Shown here: positions 53,698 through 64,000 of the stretch, piece by piece
Layout of the letters: every line of letters begins with the position of its first letter
Numbering within the stretch: position 1 is the first letter of the stretch
NCBI RefSeq assembly: GCF_004919085.1
Contig: NZ_STGL01000007.1
Span: forward strand, 1-64,000
Origin: Nocardioides sp. GY 10127
GTDB taxonomy: Bacteria > Actinomycetota > Actinomycetes > Propionibacteriales > Nocardioidaceae
Reading direction: 5' to 3'
Length of the DNA stretch: 64,000 bases
Translations under genes and position numbers: made by a program
Notes under the pieces: generated by a model
Databases searched by the model: none
What the model was told of the DNA's origin: nothing
Seen by the model: only the letters and a program-made list of their open reading frames with translations

Positions 53698-54708
53698 TCA
53701 GGCCGTGCTGGTGCGACCGCTGTGCCGGCCCCCACCCAGGCCCGGGCCGATCGCGCGGCCGAAGGCCGCGGGGAGCGAGAGGACCACGACCAGGGCCACG
53801 AACCCGCTGATCAGCTTGTCGGCCAGGGACGTCAGCAGGTTGGAGAACGTGGTGGCCAGGACGAACGGGTTCACCCGGTCGTCCACGAGGGCGGTGACCA
53901 TGTCGTGGCCGTCGCGCAGCTGCTGGCCGTCGAGCGCCAGCAGGATGGGCACCGCGAGTGCTGTGCACATCACTGCCGTGGCCACGTTCAGGCCGAAGTA
54001 GCGCGGCAGGCTGCGACCGAGGCCGAACCGGTGGGTGCCGTAGCCCCACAGCAGCGCGCCCGCGACGTTGACCACGGCGAGGGGGACGGAGGCCCAGCCG
54101 CTGATCAGGAAGCCGATGAGGTTGGTGCCCAGCCCGACCGCGGCCCCGCGCCACGGTCCGAGGGCGATCGCTGCGATCGCGGTGCCGACCATGTCGAGGT
54201 AGACGGGGAAGCGGAAGAAGTCGACGAACGTGCGGCCCAGAAGGTTCAGGAGCAGGCACGCGAGCATCAGGACCACCGCGTCCCGCGGGTCGATGCCGCT
54301 GACGGGCCCGGTGGTCTCCTGCGCGTGGGTCCCCGGGTCCGTGTCGGGTCCCGGAGCCGGCTCGTCCCGTCCGGCCACGGTGTCGGTGGGAGCGGGAGGC
54401 TGCGGGTTCAGCCAGTCCTCGACCAGGGCCGGGTCGTGCCCGAGGACGGTGACGACCTCGCGCACGAGATCCAGGTTGAGCCGGGTGCGCCCGAGCCGGA
54501 AGGCGTCGTGGACGGTCGACTTGCCCACGTGCGCGGCGTAGGCATCCGCACCGGCCTCGACCCGGGCACGGCCGATGCGTCGTGCGATCTCGTTGAAGGA
54601 GGGCTCCCCGCTGCGCCGCCGCAGGTCCTGCAGCCCGAGGACCAGCGGGTCCCACCGGCCGGGCTGGTCGGTCGGTGCGGGGCTGATCGATGCCTTGTCC
54701 GTGCTCAC
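53698..54708 (-). CDS. HTH domain fused to an ECF S-component-like membrane protein
   Basis: The 336-residue protein joins an XRE-like helix-turn-helix (about 20-100; FNEIARRIG, then VGKSTVHDAFRLGRTRLNLDLV) to a membrane part. A Pro/Asp/Thr linker (about 101-140) connects it to about six transmembrane helices (142-315). The membrane part resembles substrate-binding S components of energy-coupling-factor vitamin transporters (FFRFPVYLDMVGTAIAAIALGPWRGAAVG). The start is GTG 54708. A membrane-tethered regulator that senses its substrate is a plausible but unproved reading. Confidence 0.7.
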   Translation of the reverse strand: MSTDKASISPAPTDQPGRWDPLVLGLQDLRRRSGEPSFNEIARRIGRARVEAGADAYAAHVGKSTVHDAFRLGRTRLNLDLVREVVTVLGHDPALVEDWLNPQPPAPTDTVAGRDEPAPGPDTDPGTHAQETTGPVSGIDPRDAVVLMLACLLLNLLGRTFVDFFRFPVYLDMVGTAIAAIALGPWRGAAVGLGTNLIGFLISGWASVPLAVVNVAGALLWGYGTHRFGLGRSLPRYFGLNVATAVMCTALAVPILLALDGQQLRDGHDMVTALVDDRVNPFVLATTFSNLLTSLADKLISGFVALVVVLSLPAAFGRAIGPGLGGGRHSGRTSTA

Positions 54709-54900
54709 CTGCGCCCGGGTCCTCTCCTGCTCTGAACCTGCCGACCGCCTCGACCGCCGAGGCGTGCAGGATGCCCTGACGATATCGGGCCCCTGGGTCC
54801 GCGTCCGGGCGATCGGGAGAGACAGTGAGAGGACATCCGGGATCGTCCGGGAGGCCTCGTTCCGGGGTCAGGCCGGCCCTGTCGTCGCGAGCCTCGGGGC

Positions 54901-56091
54901 ATGCGACTCCATCGAGCCCTCGCGAGCGTCCTGCTCGCGCTGTCGACGACACTGATGACCGTCCTCTCCGTCGTGCCCGCGCACGCCGAGCAGGAGGCGA
55001 CCGGAACCGTCTCCATCACCTCCGTGACGGTCTCCTGCGAGTGCGGCGGGTTCTCCCGGACCAGCCTGTACTGGGGGTGGGGCGCCACGTCCATCACCTA
55101 TGCCGACCTCGAGCCCGGTCGGTCCAGCTGGGATCGTGACAGCGACCTCCCGCTCTACACCTACGGCATCGACGTCAGCCCGGACCCGGAGGACGACGTC
55201 GAGGCCCAGTCGTACTACCAGCCCTACGTCTCCGACGGCGGCACTCAGTCGACCGGGCTGTTCGCGGTGGGACGCGACGGGCTGCTCCTCGGCACCACCT
55301 ACACGTTCACGGTCACCAAGTACCTCGACGGCGAGCCGGTGGCCGTCAGCGAGCCCTACGAGTGGACGCCGGCCTACGGCCAGCACCCGGACGCGATGGG
55401 CTTCACCAGCACGAAGCTCTCCAACGGCGTGCACGCCTTCGTGGCCGGTCGGACCTACCAGCTCGTCTTCCGCGGGGAGTGGGGTCCGGACCACCGGGTG
55501 TTCCCGGCGGTCCAGCTCTGGAAGCGCTCCGGCACGTCGTCGCGCAGCCTGGTCGCACGCACGGTGGACGAGGACGGCGCGTGGAAGGGGGACCCGAACG
55601 AGGGGATCACCTTCAAGGTGCCCGCGAAGGCCGTCGGCTCCTACGTCTTCACCGGGGCCTACGGACAGACGACGGAGGGGCTCCCCTGGGGCTGGATGGC
55701 GCCCGCGGAGCAGTGGGGCATCCCCGTGGTGGCCTCCGGAGAGGACCGGGCGCGCTACATGCTGTCCGGTGCCGAGCCGGGGTGGGTCGGGGTGGACGCC
55801 CCCGCGAAGCCGAGGGTGGGTGCCCGGGTCCGGGCGGTCCTGCACACGTCCGAGGAGAACCAGCAGCGCTACGGGTTCGAGGCGACCTACCGGTGGCAGC
55901 GCGTCCGCTGGGACGACGAGCGCTCCCGCGAGGTCACGGAACGGATCGCCGGTGCGACCGGCAGGTCCTACCGACTGACCCGCGAGGACGTGCGGAAGTG
56001 GGGCAACGTCCAGGTCCTCGTGACCTTCCGGGCGACCGTCCATGCCCGCCGGTTCCTTGCGCACACCGTGACCGTCGGCACCTACTACTGA
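54901..56091 (+). CDS. Secreted hypothetical protein
   Basis: The 396-residue protein has a clean signal peptide (cut after PAHA, about residue 29) and a mature part made of beta-rich modules of about 120 residues, with an early CEC motif. Later segments (TYRWQRVRW, SYRLTREDV) resemble the Ig-like repeats of actinobacterial surface proteins, including those of the CHAP protein at 39884. I see no enzyme motif. A 15-base tandem duplication overlaps the stop codon (56086-56115). Confidence 0.7.
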   Translation: MRLHRALASVLLALSTTLMTVLSVVPAHAEQEATGTVSITSVTVSCECGGFSRTSLYWGWGATSITYADLEPGRSSWDRDSDLPLYTYGIDVSPDPEDDVEAQSYYQPYVSDGGTQSTGLFAVGRDGLLLGTTYTFTVTKYLDGEPVAVSEPYEWTPAYGQHPDAMGFTSTKLSNGVHAFVAGRTYQLVFRGEWGPDHRVFPAVQLWKRSGTSSRSLVARTVDEDGAWKGDPNEGITFKVPAKAVGSYVFTGAYGQTTEGLPWGWMAPAEQWGIPVVASGEDRARYMLSGAEPGWVGVDAPAKPRVGARVRAVLHTSEENQQRYGFEATYRWQRVRWDDERSREVTERIAGATGRSYRLTREDVRKWGNVQVLVTFRATVHARRFLAHTVTVGTYY

Positions 56092-56149
56092 CGGTCCGGC
56101 TACTGACGGTCCGGCGTGTCCCGCGTCTCGAGGGTCCCACGCCTCAGCT

Positions 56150-56184
56150 CGGGCCCGCCCCGCCCAGCGGTCGGGGCGGGCCCG
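56150..56184 (+). terminator. Hairpin terminator before tig
   Basis: A perfect 13-base-pair stem (56150-56162 with 56172-56184) closes a nine-base loop after the secreted-protein gene. Confidence 0.85.
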
Positions 56185-56290
56185 TCCGCGGTGGCGACCC
56201 GTTTCGCGCGGCGGGGCGCCTCGCGGCTACGATCGAGGGTCGGTGCGCGCAGTGGCGCACCGGGACACCACGAACCACGAGGAGACCTTT

Positions 56291-57715
56291 GTGAAGAGCG
56301 CCGTCGAGACCTTGAGCCCGACCCGGGCCAAGCTGACCGTCGAGGTGCCCTTCGAGGAGCTCAAGCCGAGCCTCGACGCGGCCTACAAGGCGATCGCCAA
56401 GCAGATCAACATCCCCGGCTTCCGCCGCGGCAAGGTCCCGCCGATGGTCATCGACCGTCAGGTCGGCCGCGGTGCGGTCCTCGACCAGGCGATCAACGAC
56501 GCCCTCCCGAAGGTCTACACCGAGGCCCTCCGCGAGAACGAGCTGGAGCCGCTGGCCCAGCCCGACATCGAGGTGACCAAGCTCGAGGACAACGACCTCC
56601 TGGAGTTCACCGCCGAGGTCGACGTCAAGCCGACCATCGACCTGCCCGCCTACGAGGGCCTCGAGGCCTCCGTGGACGACGCCGTCGTCTCCGACGAGGA
56701 CGTCGCCGAGCAGAAGAAGGCCCTCCAGGCCCGCTTCGGCACCCTGCGCGACGTCGAGCGCCCCGCCGCCGAGGACGACTTCGTGACCATCGACCTCGTC
56801 GCCAAGCAGGACGGCGAGACCGTCGAGGGCGCCGAGATCTCCGGCACCTCCTACCAGGTCGGCCGCGGCGGCATGATCGACGGCCTCGACGAGGCCCTGG
56901 TCGGCCTGTCGGCCGGCGAGGAGAAGACCTTCGGCTCCGAGCTGGTCGGTGGCGACATGACCGGCCAGGCCGTCGACGTGACCGTCAAGGTCACCGGCGT
57001 CCAGGAGCAGGAGCTCCCCGAGTTCGACGACGAGTTCGCCCAGCTCGCCTCGGAGTTCGACACCGCCGAGGAGTTCGAGGCGGACATCCGCACCCGCCTC
57101 GGCAACGGCAAGCGCCTCGAGCAGGCCGCCGCCGCCCGGGACGCCGTGCTGGAGGCCCTCCTCGACAAGGTCTCCGTGCCGCTGCCCGAGTCCCTCGTGA
57201 CCGAGGAGCTCGCCGCGCGCCGCCAGAACATCGAGCAGCAGCTCGCCATGGCCGGCATCACCATGGAGAAGTACCTCGAGGACGAGGAGATGACCGTCGA
57301 CGAGTTCGAGGCCGACCTCGACCGTCGGGTCCGCGACGCCGTCGCCGCGCAGTTCCTGCTCGACGAGATCGCGAAGAAGGAGGAGATCGGCATCGACCAG
57401 GCCGAGCTCTCCCAGCACCTCATCCAGCGCGCGCAGCAGTCCGGCCAGGACCCGCAGTCCTTCGCCAACCACATGTTCGAGCACAACCACATCCCGGAGC
57501 TCGTGCAGGAGATCCTGCGCGGCAAGGCCCTGGCGATCATGGTCGAGTCCGCCGTCGTCACGGACGAGTCGGGCAACCCGGTCGAGCTGAAGAACCTCCA
57601 GGCGGACGGCACCATCGCCGAGCCCGTCGCGGAGGAGGCCGCCGAGGACGAGGCGGCCGACGCTGCCGAGGCCCCGGCCGAGGACGCCGCGGAGGAGACC
57701 TCCGAGGAGGCCTGA
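56291..57715 (+). CDS. tig: Trigger factor
   Basis: The 474-residue ribosome-associated chaperone has a ribosome-binding GFRRGKVP (about 49-56), an FKBP-like prolyl isomerase domain (about 160-245) and helical arms. The tail is long and acidic (about 440-474, Ala/Glu-rich) and typical of actinobacteria. The GTG start has GGAG seven bases upstream. It leads the cluster with clpP1, clpP2 and clpX. Confidence 0.97.
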   Translation: MKSAVETLSPTRAKLTVEVPFEELKPSLDAAYKAIAKQINIPGFRRGKVPPMVIDRQVGRGAVLDQAINDALPKVYTEALRENELEPLAQPDIEVTKLEDNDLLEFTAEVDVKPTIDLPAYEGLEASVDDAVVSDEDVAEQKKALQARFGTLRDVERPAAEDDFVTIDLVAKQDGETVEGAEISGTSYQVGRGGMIDGLDEALVGLSAGEEKTFGSELVGGDMTGQAVDVTVKVTGVQEQELPEFDDEFAQLASEFDTAEEFEADIRTRLGNGKRLEQAAAARDAVLEALLDKVSVPLPESLVTEELAARRQNIEQQLAMAGITMEKYLEDEEMTVDEFEADLDRRVRDAVAAQFLLDEIAKKEEIGIDQAELSQHLIQRAQQSGQDPQSFANHMFEHNHIPELVQEILRGKALAIMVESAVVTDESGNPVELKNLQADGTIAEPVAEEAAEDEAADAAEAPAEDAAEETSEEA

Positions 57716-57746
57716 CCCGCCGCCCGGACCCGGGCACCCGCACCAC

Positions 57747-57785
57747 CACACCGCCCCGCGGCCGTCACGGCCGCGGGGCGGTGTG
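57747..57785 (+). terminator. Hairpin terminator after tig
   Basis: An 18-base-pair stem (57747-57764 with 57768-57785) closes a three-base loop, so tig is separated from the downstream clp genes. Confidence 0.9.
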
Positions 57786-57821
57786 CTTCCACCGGCACCT
57801 CGGCCCTCCTACGCTGACCGG

Positions 57822-58313
57822 GTGCACGAGGACGAGCGCGAGGACCCCGCCCGGGACCTGCGCGTCTCGCGACGGGTGGCGGCGCCGTGCGCGCTCGTCT
57901 GGGAGGCGCTGGCGGACCTGCGGCGGATGCCCCGGCGCAGCCCCGAGCTGGTCGCGATGCTCCCGCTCGCGCCGGGTCCGCTGCGCCCCGGGCTCGCGCA
58001 CCTGGGGCTGAACCGGCGCGGTCCCGTGGTCTGGCCCACCCGCAACGTCCTCACCGACGTCGTGCCCGGGCGGCGCCTCGCCTGGCGGACCACCTCGAGC
58101 GGCGCGACCTGGGCCTGGGAGCTGGAGGAGGCCGGGGAGGCCACCCTCGTGGTCCACTCCCGCCGGGTCGAGGGCGGGCTCACCCTGGCCAGCCGGGTGG
58201 TGGCACCGGCCCTCCTGGGCGGCTCCGCCGCGCACGCCGCCGAGCTCGAGGAGGGCATGCGGAGGAGCGTCGAGGCGCTCGCGGCCGAGGTCGAGCAGGG
58301 CCGCGCATCCTGA
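57822..58313 (+). CDS. SRPBCC-fold protein
   Basis: The 163-residue protein has the START/SRPBCC layout: [26 protein letters not shown], a beta sheet with [19 protein letters not shown] and a long C-terminal helix. It probably binds a hydrophobic ligand. The start is GTG 57822. It lies between tig and clpP1 and may be read with the clp genes, without a known link to proteolysis. Confidence 0.78.
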   Translation: MHEDEREDPARDLRVSRRVAAPCALVWEALADLRRMPRRSPELVAMLPLAPGPLRPGLAHLGLNRRGPVVWPTRNVLTDVVPGRRLAWRTTSSGATWAWELEEAGEATLVVHSRRVEGGLTLASRVVAPALLGGSAAHAAELEEGMRRSVEALAAEVEQGRAS

Positions 58314-58393
58314 GAACCGAGCAAAATCCGCTGTCGGCGAACAGGCGGGGTGGGCCCGTGGAAGTGTCGGGGCTTGCGGCTACTGTCGTCGAC

Positions 58394-59035
58394 GTGAACC
58401 CCAACTCCACGACGTCGGCGCTGGACCCCTCGATGGGTGGCGGCGGCGGCCTCAACGTCCTCGACGACCACATCTACCAGCGCCTGCTCCGCGAGCGCAT
58501 CGTGTTCCTCGGTTCCGAGGTCCGCGACCAGAACGCGAACGCGATCTGCGCCCAGCTGCTGCTGCTCTCCGCGGAGGACCCGGAGGCGGACATCTTCCTG
58601 CACATCAACAGCCCGGGCGGCTCGGTGGACGCAGGCATGGCGATCTACGACACCATGAACTACATCCCCAACGACGTCGCGACCGTGGGCATGGGCCTGG
58701 CCGCGTCGATGGGGCAGTTCCTGCTCTGCGCCGGCACCAAGGGCAAGCGCTACGCCCTGCCCCACGCCCGCATCATGATGCACCAGCCCTCCTCGGGCAT
58801 GGGCGGCTCGGCCTCGGACATCAAGATCCAGGCCCAGCAGTCGCTGCACATCAAGAAGGTCCTGCTGGACCTGATCAGCGAGCACACCGGCCAGCCGATC
58901 GAGCAGGTCATCGCCGACGCCGACCGCGACCGTTGGTTCACCGCCGACCAGGCGCTGGAGTACGGCCTGGTGGACAAGGTGATCCGCAGCAGCCGCGAGG
59001 CCGCCGACCAGGGCCGCCCGGCCCACAGCAACTGA
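58394..59035 (+). CDS. clpP1: ATP-dependent Clp protease proteolytic subunit 1
   Basis: The 213-residue serine protease has S105 ([10 protein letters not shown]), H130 (IMMHQP) and a late Asp in the DADRDRWF block. The GTG at 58394 is chosen tentatively; in-frame GTGs at 58358 and 58364 would add 10-12 residues, and no site has a strong ribosome sequence. It is followed after 10 bases by clpP2, so the two subunits are made together, as in mycobacteria where both rings are needed. Confidence 0.95.
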   Translation: MNPNSTTSALDPSMGGGGGLNVLDDHIYQRLLRERIVFLGSEVRDQNANAICAQLLLLSAEDPEADIFLHINSPGGSVDAGMAIYDTMNYIPNDVATVGMGLAASMGQFLLCAGTKGKRYALPHARIMMHQPSSGMGGSASDIKIQAQQSLHIKKVLLDLISEHTGQPIEQVIADADRDRWFTADQALEYGLVDKVIRSSREAADQGRPAHSN

Positions 59036-59045
59036 GGAGCCCCGC

Positions 59046-59651
59046 ATGAGCTACTACATCCCGCAGTGGGAGGAGCGGACCTCCTACGGTGTCCGCCGCA
59101 TCGATCCGTACGCGAAGCTCTTCGAGGAGCGGATCATCTACCTGGGCACCCCGATCTCCGACGACGTCGCGAACGCCGTGATCGCCCAGCTGCTCTGCCT
59201 GCAGTCGATGAACCCCGACCAGGAGATCAGCATCTACATCAACAGCCCGGGTGGCTCGTTCACCGCGCTGACGGCGATCTACGACACGATCAAGTTCATC
59301 CGCCCCGACGTGCGCACCGTCTGCCTGGGCCAGGCCGCCTCCGCGGCGGCGATCCTGCTGGCCGCCGGCACCCACGGCAAGCGGATGGCGCTGCCCAACA
59401 GCCGCATCCTGATCCACCAGCCCTACACCGAGGGCACGTTCGGCCAGACCTCGGACATCGAGATCCAGGCCAACGAGATCCTGCGCATGCGGGAGCTGCT
59501 CGAGAAGATGATCAGCGACCACAGCGGCAAGCCGCTGGAGGAGGTGTCGCGGGACATCGAGCGGGACAAGATCCTCACCGCCCCGCAGGCCGTCGAGTAC
59601 GGCCTCATCGACTCGGTGCTCGAGACGCTGAAGACCCCGGCTCTCGCCTGA
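59046..59651 (+). CDS. clpP2: ATP-dependent Clp protease proteolytic subunit 2
   Basis: The 201-residue subunit has S99 (GQAASAAAILL), H124 (ILIHQP) and the handle-domain helix. The ATG lies 10 bases after the clpP1 stop, with GAGG in between. It forms the mixed tetradecamer with ClpP1 and docks the ClpX ATPase encoded downstream. Confidence 0.96.
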   Translation: MSYYIPQWEERTSYGVRRIDPYAKLFEERIIYLGTPISDDVANAVIAQLLCLQSMNPDQEISIYINSPGGSFTALTAIYDTIKFIRPDVRTVCLGQAASAAAILLAAGTHGKRMALPNSRILIHQPYTEGTFGQTSDIEIQANEILRMRELLEKMISDHSGKPLEEVSRDIERDKILTAPQAVEYGLIDSVLETLKTPALA

Positions 59652-59878
59652 TCCGACGGGTCAGGAACGGCGAGGCCCGGCCGATCCAACCTGGAGACGT
59701 GTCTCCACCCCACCGGGGGCGGAGGCGGGTTACCGTGGTGAGGCCGGGTCCCCCCGGGTGCCACGCACCCCACCGGTCGTCAGACCGCAGCAGCACCCAC
59801 AGCAGCCAGATCAGCACGACCCCGACGCAGGCGTCGGACAGGACCCGACCCAGGTCGGGATGAGGGAGGACGAGCCCG

Positions 59879-61162
<1,284 letters not shown>

Positions 61163-61208
61163 CGGCGGCCGGCCGGGTCCGGTCGCTCCGGACCCGCCGC
61201 AGAGCACG

Positions 61209-61240
61209 AGGGCCGGGCTCCCCGAGGGGAGCCCGGCCCT
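61209..61240. terminator. Bidirectional terminator between clpX and valS
   Basis: A 15-base-pair stem (61209-61223 with 61226-61240) with a tiny loop lies between the convergent genes. Confidence 0.88.
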
Positions 61241-61272
61241 TGCTGCGTCCCCGGGCGGCGCCGGGGGGCGGG

Positions 61273-63894
61273 TCAGCCCTGGTCGCCCTCGGCGGGCACC
61301 TCGGCCAGCTCGGCGGTGACGGTGACCTCGGCGTCGTCACCGGCGGGGGTGAAGACGAGGTCACCGGTGATCGTGCCGGTCCGGCGCAGGTCGTCCGCGG
61401 CCTTCTCGGCAGCGGCGACCACGGCCGCCGGGCCGGTGACCTCGACGCGGGACAGCGGAGCCCGCATCTTCACCTTGGCCTGCGACTTCGCGCCACGGAT
61501 GCCGCCCAGCACGGTCTCGACGGCGTCCAGGACGCTGCCGTCGGCCGCGGCGGCCGAGCCGAGCTCCAGCTCCTGGGGCCAGCTGCTCGTGTGGACCGAC
61601 CCCTCCTGCCACCACGACCAGACCTCCTCGGTCACGTAGGGCAGGAACGGCGCCAGCAGGCGCAGCTGCGTGTGCAGCGCGAGGGCGAGCGTCGCGCGGG
61701 CCGAGGCGCCGCCGGTGCTCTCCTTGTCGTAGGCGCGCTCCTTGACGAGCTCGAGGTAGTCGTCGCAGAAGTCCCAGAAGAACTTCTCGCTGACCTCGAG
61801 GGCCGAGGTGTAGTCGTAGGCCTCGAACGAGGACGTCGCACGGCGGACGACCTCGGCCAGGCGGCCGAGCAGGGCGCAGTCGACGGGCTCGGAGACCTCG
61901 TACGGCCGCAGCTCGGTCGCGCCGACCCAGCCGAGGACGAACTTGGAGGCGTTGAGCACCTTCATCGCCAGGCGGCGGCCGACCTTCATCTGGGTCTCGT
62001 CGAACGGCGAGTCCAGGCCGGGCCGGGCCATGGCGGCGCGCCAGCGCACGGCGTCCGCCCCGAACTTCTCCAGGATCTCCGTGGGGACGACGACGTTCCC
62101 CTTGGACTTCGACATCTTCTTGCGGTCCGGGTCCAGGATCCAGCCGGAGAGCATGGCGTGGCCCCACGGGACCTGGCCCTGCTCGAAGTGGGCGCGGACG
62201 ACCCGGCTGAACAGCCAGGTGCGGATGATGTCGTGGCCCTGGGTGCACAGGTCCATCGGGAAGACGCGGCCGAAGAGGTCGTCGTCCACGCTCCAGCCGC
62301 CGGCGATCTGCGGGGTCAGCGAGGAGGTGGCCCAGGTGTCCATGACGTCCGGGTCGCCGATGAAGCCGCCGGCCTGGCCGCGCTGCTCGGGCGTGTAGCC
62401 CGACGGGGCGTCGGTCGACGGGTCGATCGGCAGGTCGGCCTCGGCCGGGAGGAGCGGGTGGTCGTAGTCGGGCTCGCCCTCGGCGTCCAGCGGGTACCAG
62501 ACGGGGAACGGGATGCCGAAGAAGCGCTGGCGGCTGATGAGCCAGTCGCCGTTGAGGCCGCCGACCCAGTTGTCGTAGCGGTGCTTCATGTGGCCGGGGA
62601 CCCAGGTGATCTGCTCGCCGTCCTTGAGCAGGTCGGTGCGCAGCGCGGCGTCCCGCCCGCCGTTGCGGACGTACCACTGGCGGGTGGAGACGATCTCGAG
62701 GGGCTTGTCGCCCTTCTCGTAGAAGTTCGCCATGCGCTGCGTGGGCTTGGGGTCGCCGTCGAGGGTGCCGGTCTCGCGCAGCATGGTGACCATCTCCTCG
62801 CGGGCGGAGAAGGTGGTCTTGCCCGCGAGGCGCTGGTAGGCCTCGTCGGCGCCGGCGAGCCACTCGGGGGTCTCGCGGGTCAGGCGACCGTCGCGGCCGA
62901 TGACGGTGCGGACGGGGAGCTGCAGCTCGCGCCACCAGGTGACGTCGGTGAGGTCACCGAACGTGCAGCACATGGCGATGCCGGCGCCCTTGTCCATCTC
63001 CGCGGCCGGGTGCGCGACGACGGGGACCTCGACGCCGAAGACCGGCGAGGTGACCGTGGTGCCGAACAGCGGCTGGTACCGGGCGTCGTCGGGGTGCGCG
63101 ATGAGCGCCACGACCGAGGGGATCAGCTCGGGACGCGTGGTCTCGATGTGGACGGGCGTGCCGTCGGGGCGACCGAAGGCGACGCGGTGGTAGGCACCGG
63201 CGTAGTCGCGGGCCTCCAGCTCGGCCTGCGCGACGGCGGTCTGGAACGTGACGTCCCAGAGCGTCGGGGCCTCCTGGAGATAGGCCTCGCCGCGGGCGAA
63301 GTTGCGCAGGAACGCCCGCTGGGAGATCTGCTGCGCCTTCGGGCCGATGGTCGTGTACTGCTGCTTCCAGTCGACCGAGAGGCCGAGGGTGCGCCACAGC
63401 GACTCGAAGACCTTCTCGTCCTCCTCGACCAGCCGCGAGCACAGCTCGATGAAGTTCGGCCGCGAGATCGGGACCTGCTTCTTGGCGTCGGGCTTCTCCG
63501 GCGGGGTGAAGTCCGGGTCGTAGGGCAGGCTCGGGTCGCAGCGGACGCCGAAGTAGTTCTGCACCCGGCGCTCGGTGGGCAGGCCGTTGTCGTCCCAGCC
63601 CATCGGGTAGAAGACGGACTTCCCGCGCATCCGCTGGAAGCGCGCGATCAGGTCGGTGTGGGTGTAGGAGAAGACGTGGCCCACGTGCAGGGAGCCGGAG
63701 ACGGTCGGCGGCGGGGTGTCGATCGAGTAGACGTTCTCCCGCGGCTGGCTCCGGTCGAAGGCGTAGGTGTCCGCCTCCTTCCAGGCCTGCGACCACGTCG
63801 CCTCGAGGCCCTCGAGGGCAGGCTTCTCCGGTACGGCGACGGCCCGCGGGGTGGGGCTCGTCGTCTCGGGTGCGGCCTGCGTGGTGTCGGTCAT
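61273..63894 (-). CDS. valS: Valyl-tRNA synthetase
   Basis: The 873-residue class I synthetase has the HIGH motif as SLHVGH (about 68-73), an editing CP1 domain (about 220-380), KMSKS as KKMSKSKGN (about 595) and a C-terminal helical anticodon domain. The C-terminal coiled coil is short. The ATG at 63894 precedes a flexible Thr/Pro leader of about 28 residues. The last 106 bases of the window hold no gene. Confidence 0.97.
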   Translation of the reverse strand: MTDTTQAAPETTSPTPRAVAVPEKPALEGLEATWSQAWKEADTYAFDRSQPRENVYSIDTPPPTVSGSLHVGHVFSYTHTDLIARFQRMRGKSVFYPMGWDDNGLPTERRVQNYFGVRCDPSLPYDPDFTPPEKPDAKKQVPISRPNFIELCSRLVEEDEKVFESLWRTLGLSVDWKQQYTTIGPKAQQISQRAFLRNFARGEAYLQEAPTLWDVTFQTAVAQAELEARDYAGAYHRVAFGRPDGTPVHIETTRPELIPSVVALIAHPDDARYQPLFGTTVTSPVFGVEVPVVAHPAAEMDKGAGIAMCCTFGDLTDVTWWRELQLPVRTVIGRDGRLTRETPEWLAGADEAYQRLAGKTTFSAREEMVTMLRETGTLDGDPKPTQRMANFYEKGDKPLEIVSTRQWYVRNGGRDAALRTDLLKDGEQITWVPGHMKHRYDNWVGGLNGDWLISRQRFFGIPFPVWYPLDAEGEPDYDHPLLPAEADLPIDPSTDAPSGYTPEQRGQAGGFIGDPDVMDTWATSSLTPQIAGGWSVDDDLFGRVFPMDLCTQGHDIIRTWLFSRVVRAHFEQGQVPWGHAMLSGWILDPDRKKMSKSKGNVVVPTEILEKFGADAVRWRAAMARPGLDSPFDETQMKVGRRLAMKVLNASKFVLGWVGATELRPYEVSEPVDCALLGRLAEVVRRATSSFEAYDYTSALEVSEKFFWDFCDDYLELVKERAYDKESTGGASARATLALALHTQLRLLAPFLPYVTEEVWSWWQEGSVHTSSWPQELELGSAAAADGSVLDAVETVLGGIRGAKSQAKVKMRAPLSRVEVTGPAAVVAAAEKAADDLRRTGTITGDLVFTPAGDDAEVTVTAELAEVPAEGDQG

Positions 63895-64000
63895 GGGGGA
63901 ATCCTAGTTTCGGCCCCTCCCCGGCCTCCAACCAGATCCGCCCTGGCGCGGCGGGCGGTGGGTGCGGCCGGGCCCGGCCACGTCCGTCCACCGGCGCCTG

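Overview
The window is very GC-rich DNA with actinobacterial gene content: a tig–clpP–clpP–clpX cluster, a GlbO-type globin, a mycobacterial-type RpiB, DUF5130, a DsbA-like protein of the mycothiol-dependent type and PrsW. This points to a high-GC actinomycete, perhaps of the Micrococcales; genus cannot be fixed from the sequence. It splits into an integrated mobile element (about 148-16541) and ordinary chromosome (16500-64000).

The element is bounded by a perfect 43-base direct repeat (148-190 and 16499-16541). The right copy is the 3' half of an intact tRNA-Arg(UCU). The left copy is the displaced att remnant, with the likely original tRNA terminator (103-134) stranded beyond it. The element's core is two divergent operons that meet at a palindromic operator (12011-12039). 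Rightward are a regulator-like gene and a tyrosine integrase. Leftward are a 60-residue excisionase, a 1718-residue protein that looks like a phage virion or ejection protein, a primase-polymerase replication protein and a compact SNF2 helicase. The first three leftward genes are linked by four-base stop/start overlaps. Divergent int/regulator and xis/primase modules resemble phage-inducible islands, but I see no capsid, portal, terminase, tail or conjugation gene. Cargo lies at both ends. On the left are an orphan gene and an AT-richer three-gene operon (two-helix membrane protein, FlgT-C-like protein, DUF5677-like protein). On the right are a small membrane protein, a lipoprotein, a DUF3883/PD-(D/E)XK-like protein and a collagen-like membrane protein.

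Chromosome 16.7-34.5 kb: a TPM-domain protein, a His-rich YibE/F transporter-like protein, aminopeptidase P, PrsW with two dynamin-like GTPases, SSB, EttA, a MarR regulator, a thiolase, a double-hotdog thioesterase, an ECF sigma factor with a membrane protein carrying Asn-Gly repeats, and truncated globin. Chromosome 34.5-53.4 kb: OsmC, MscS, two small genes including DUF5130, PepN, a secreted CHAP protein, an intergenic array of large palindromes in about 198-base tandem units (41713-42275), a DsbA-like protein, DUF2254, GPP34, MetG, a LURP-one protein, an esterase, RpiB, an Fpg/Nei glycosylase, a SpoIIE phosphatase and an alkylsulfatase.

Chromosome 53.4-64 kb: tRNA-Gly and tRNA-Pro, an unusual HTH plus ECF-S-component fusion, a secreted protein, then the proteostasis cluster tig–SRPBCC–clpP1–clpP2–clpX facing valS. 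Strong hairpin terminators separate most transcription units. The most promising undescribed material is the mobile element, above all its giant protein and its left-end cargo operon, followed by the palindromic array.
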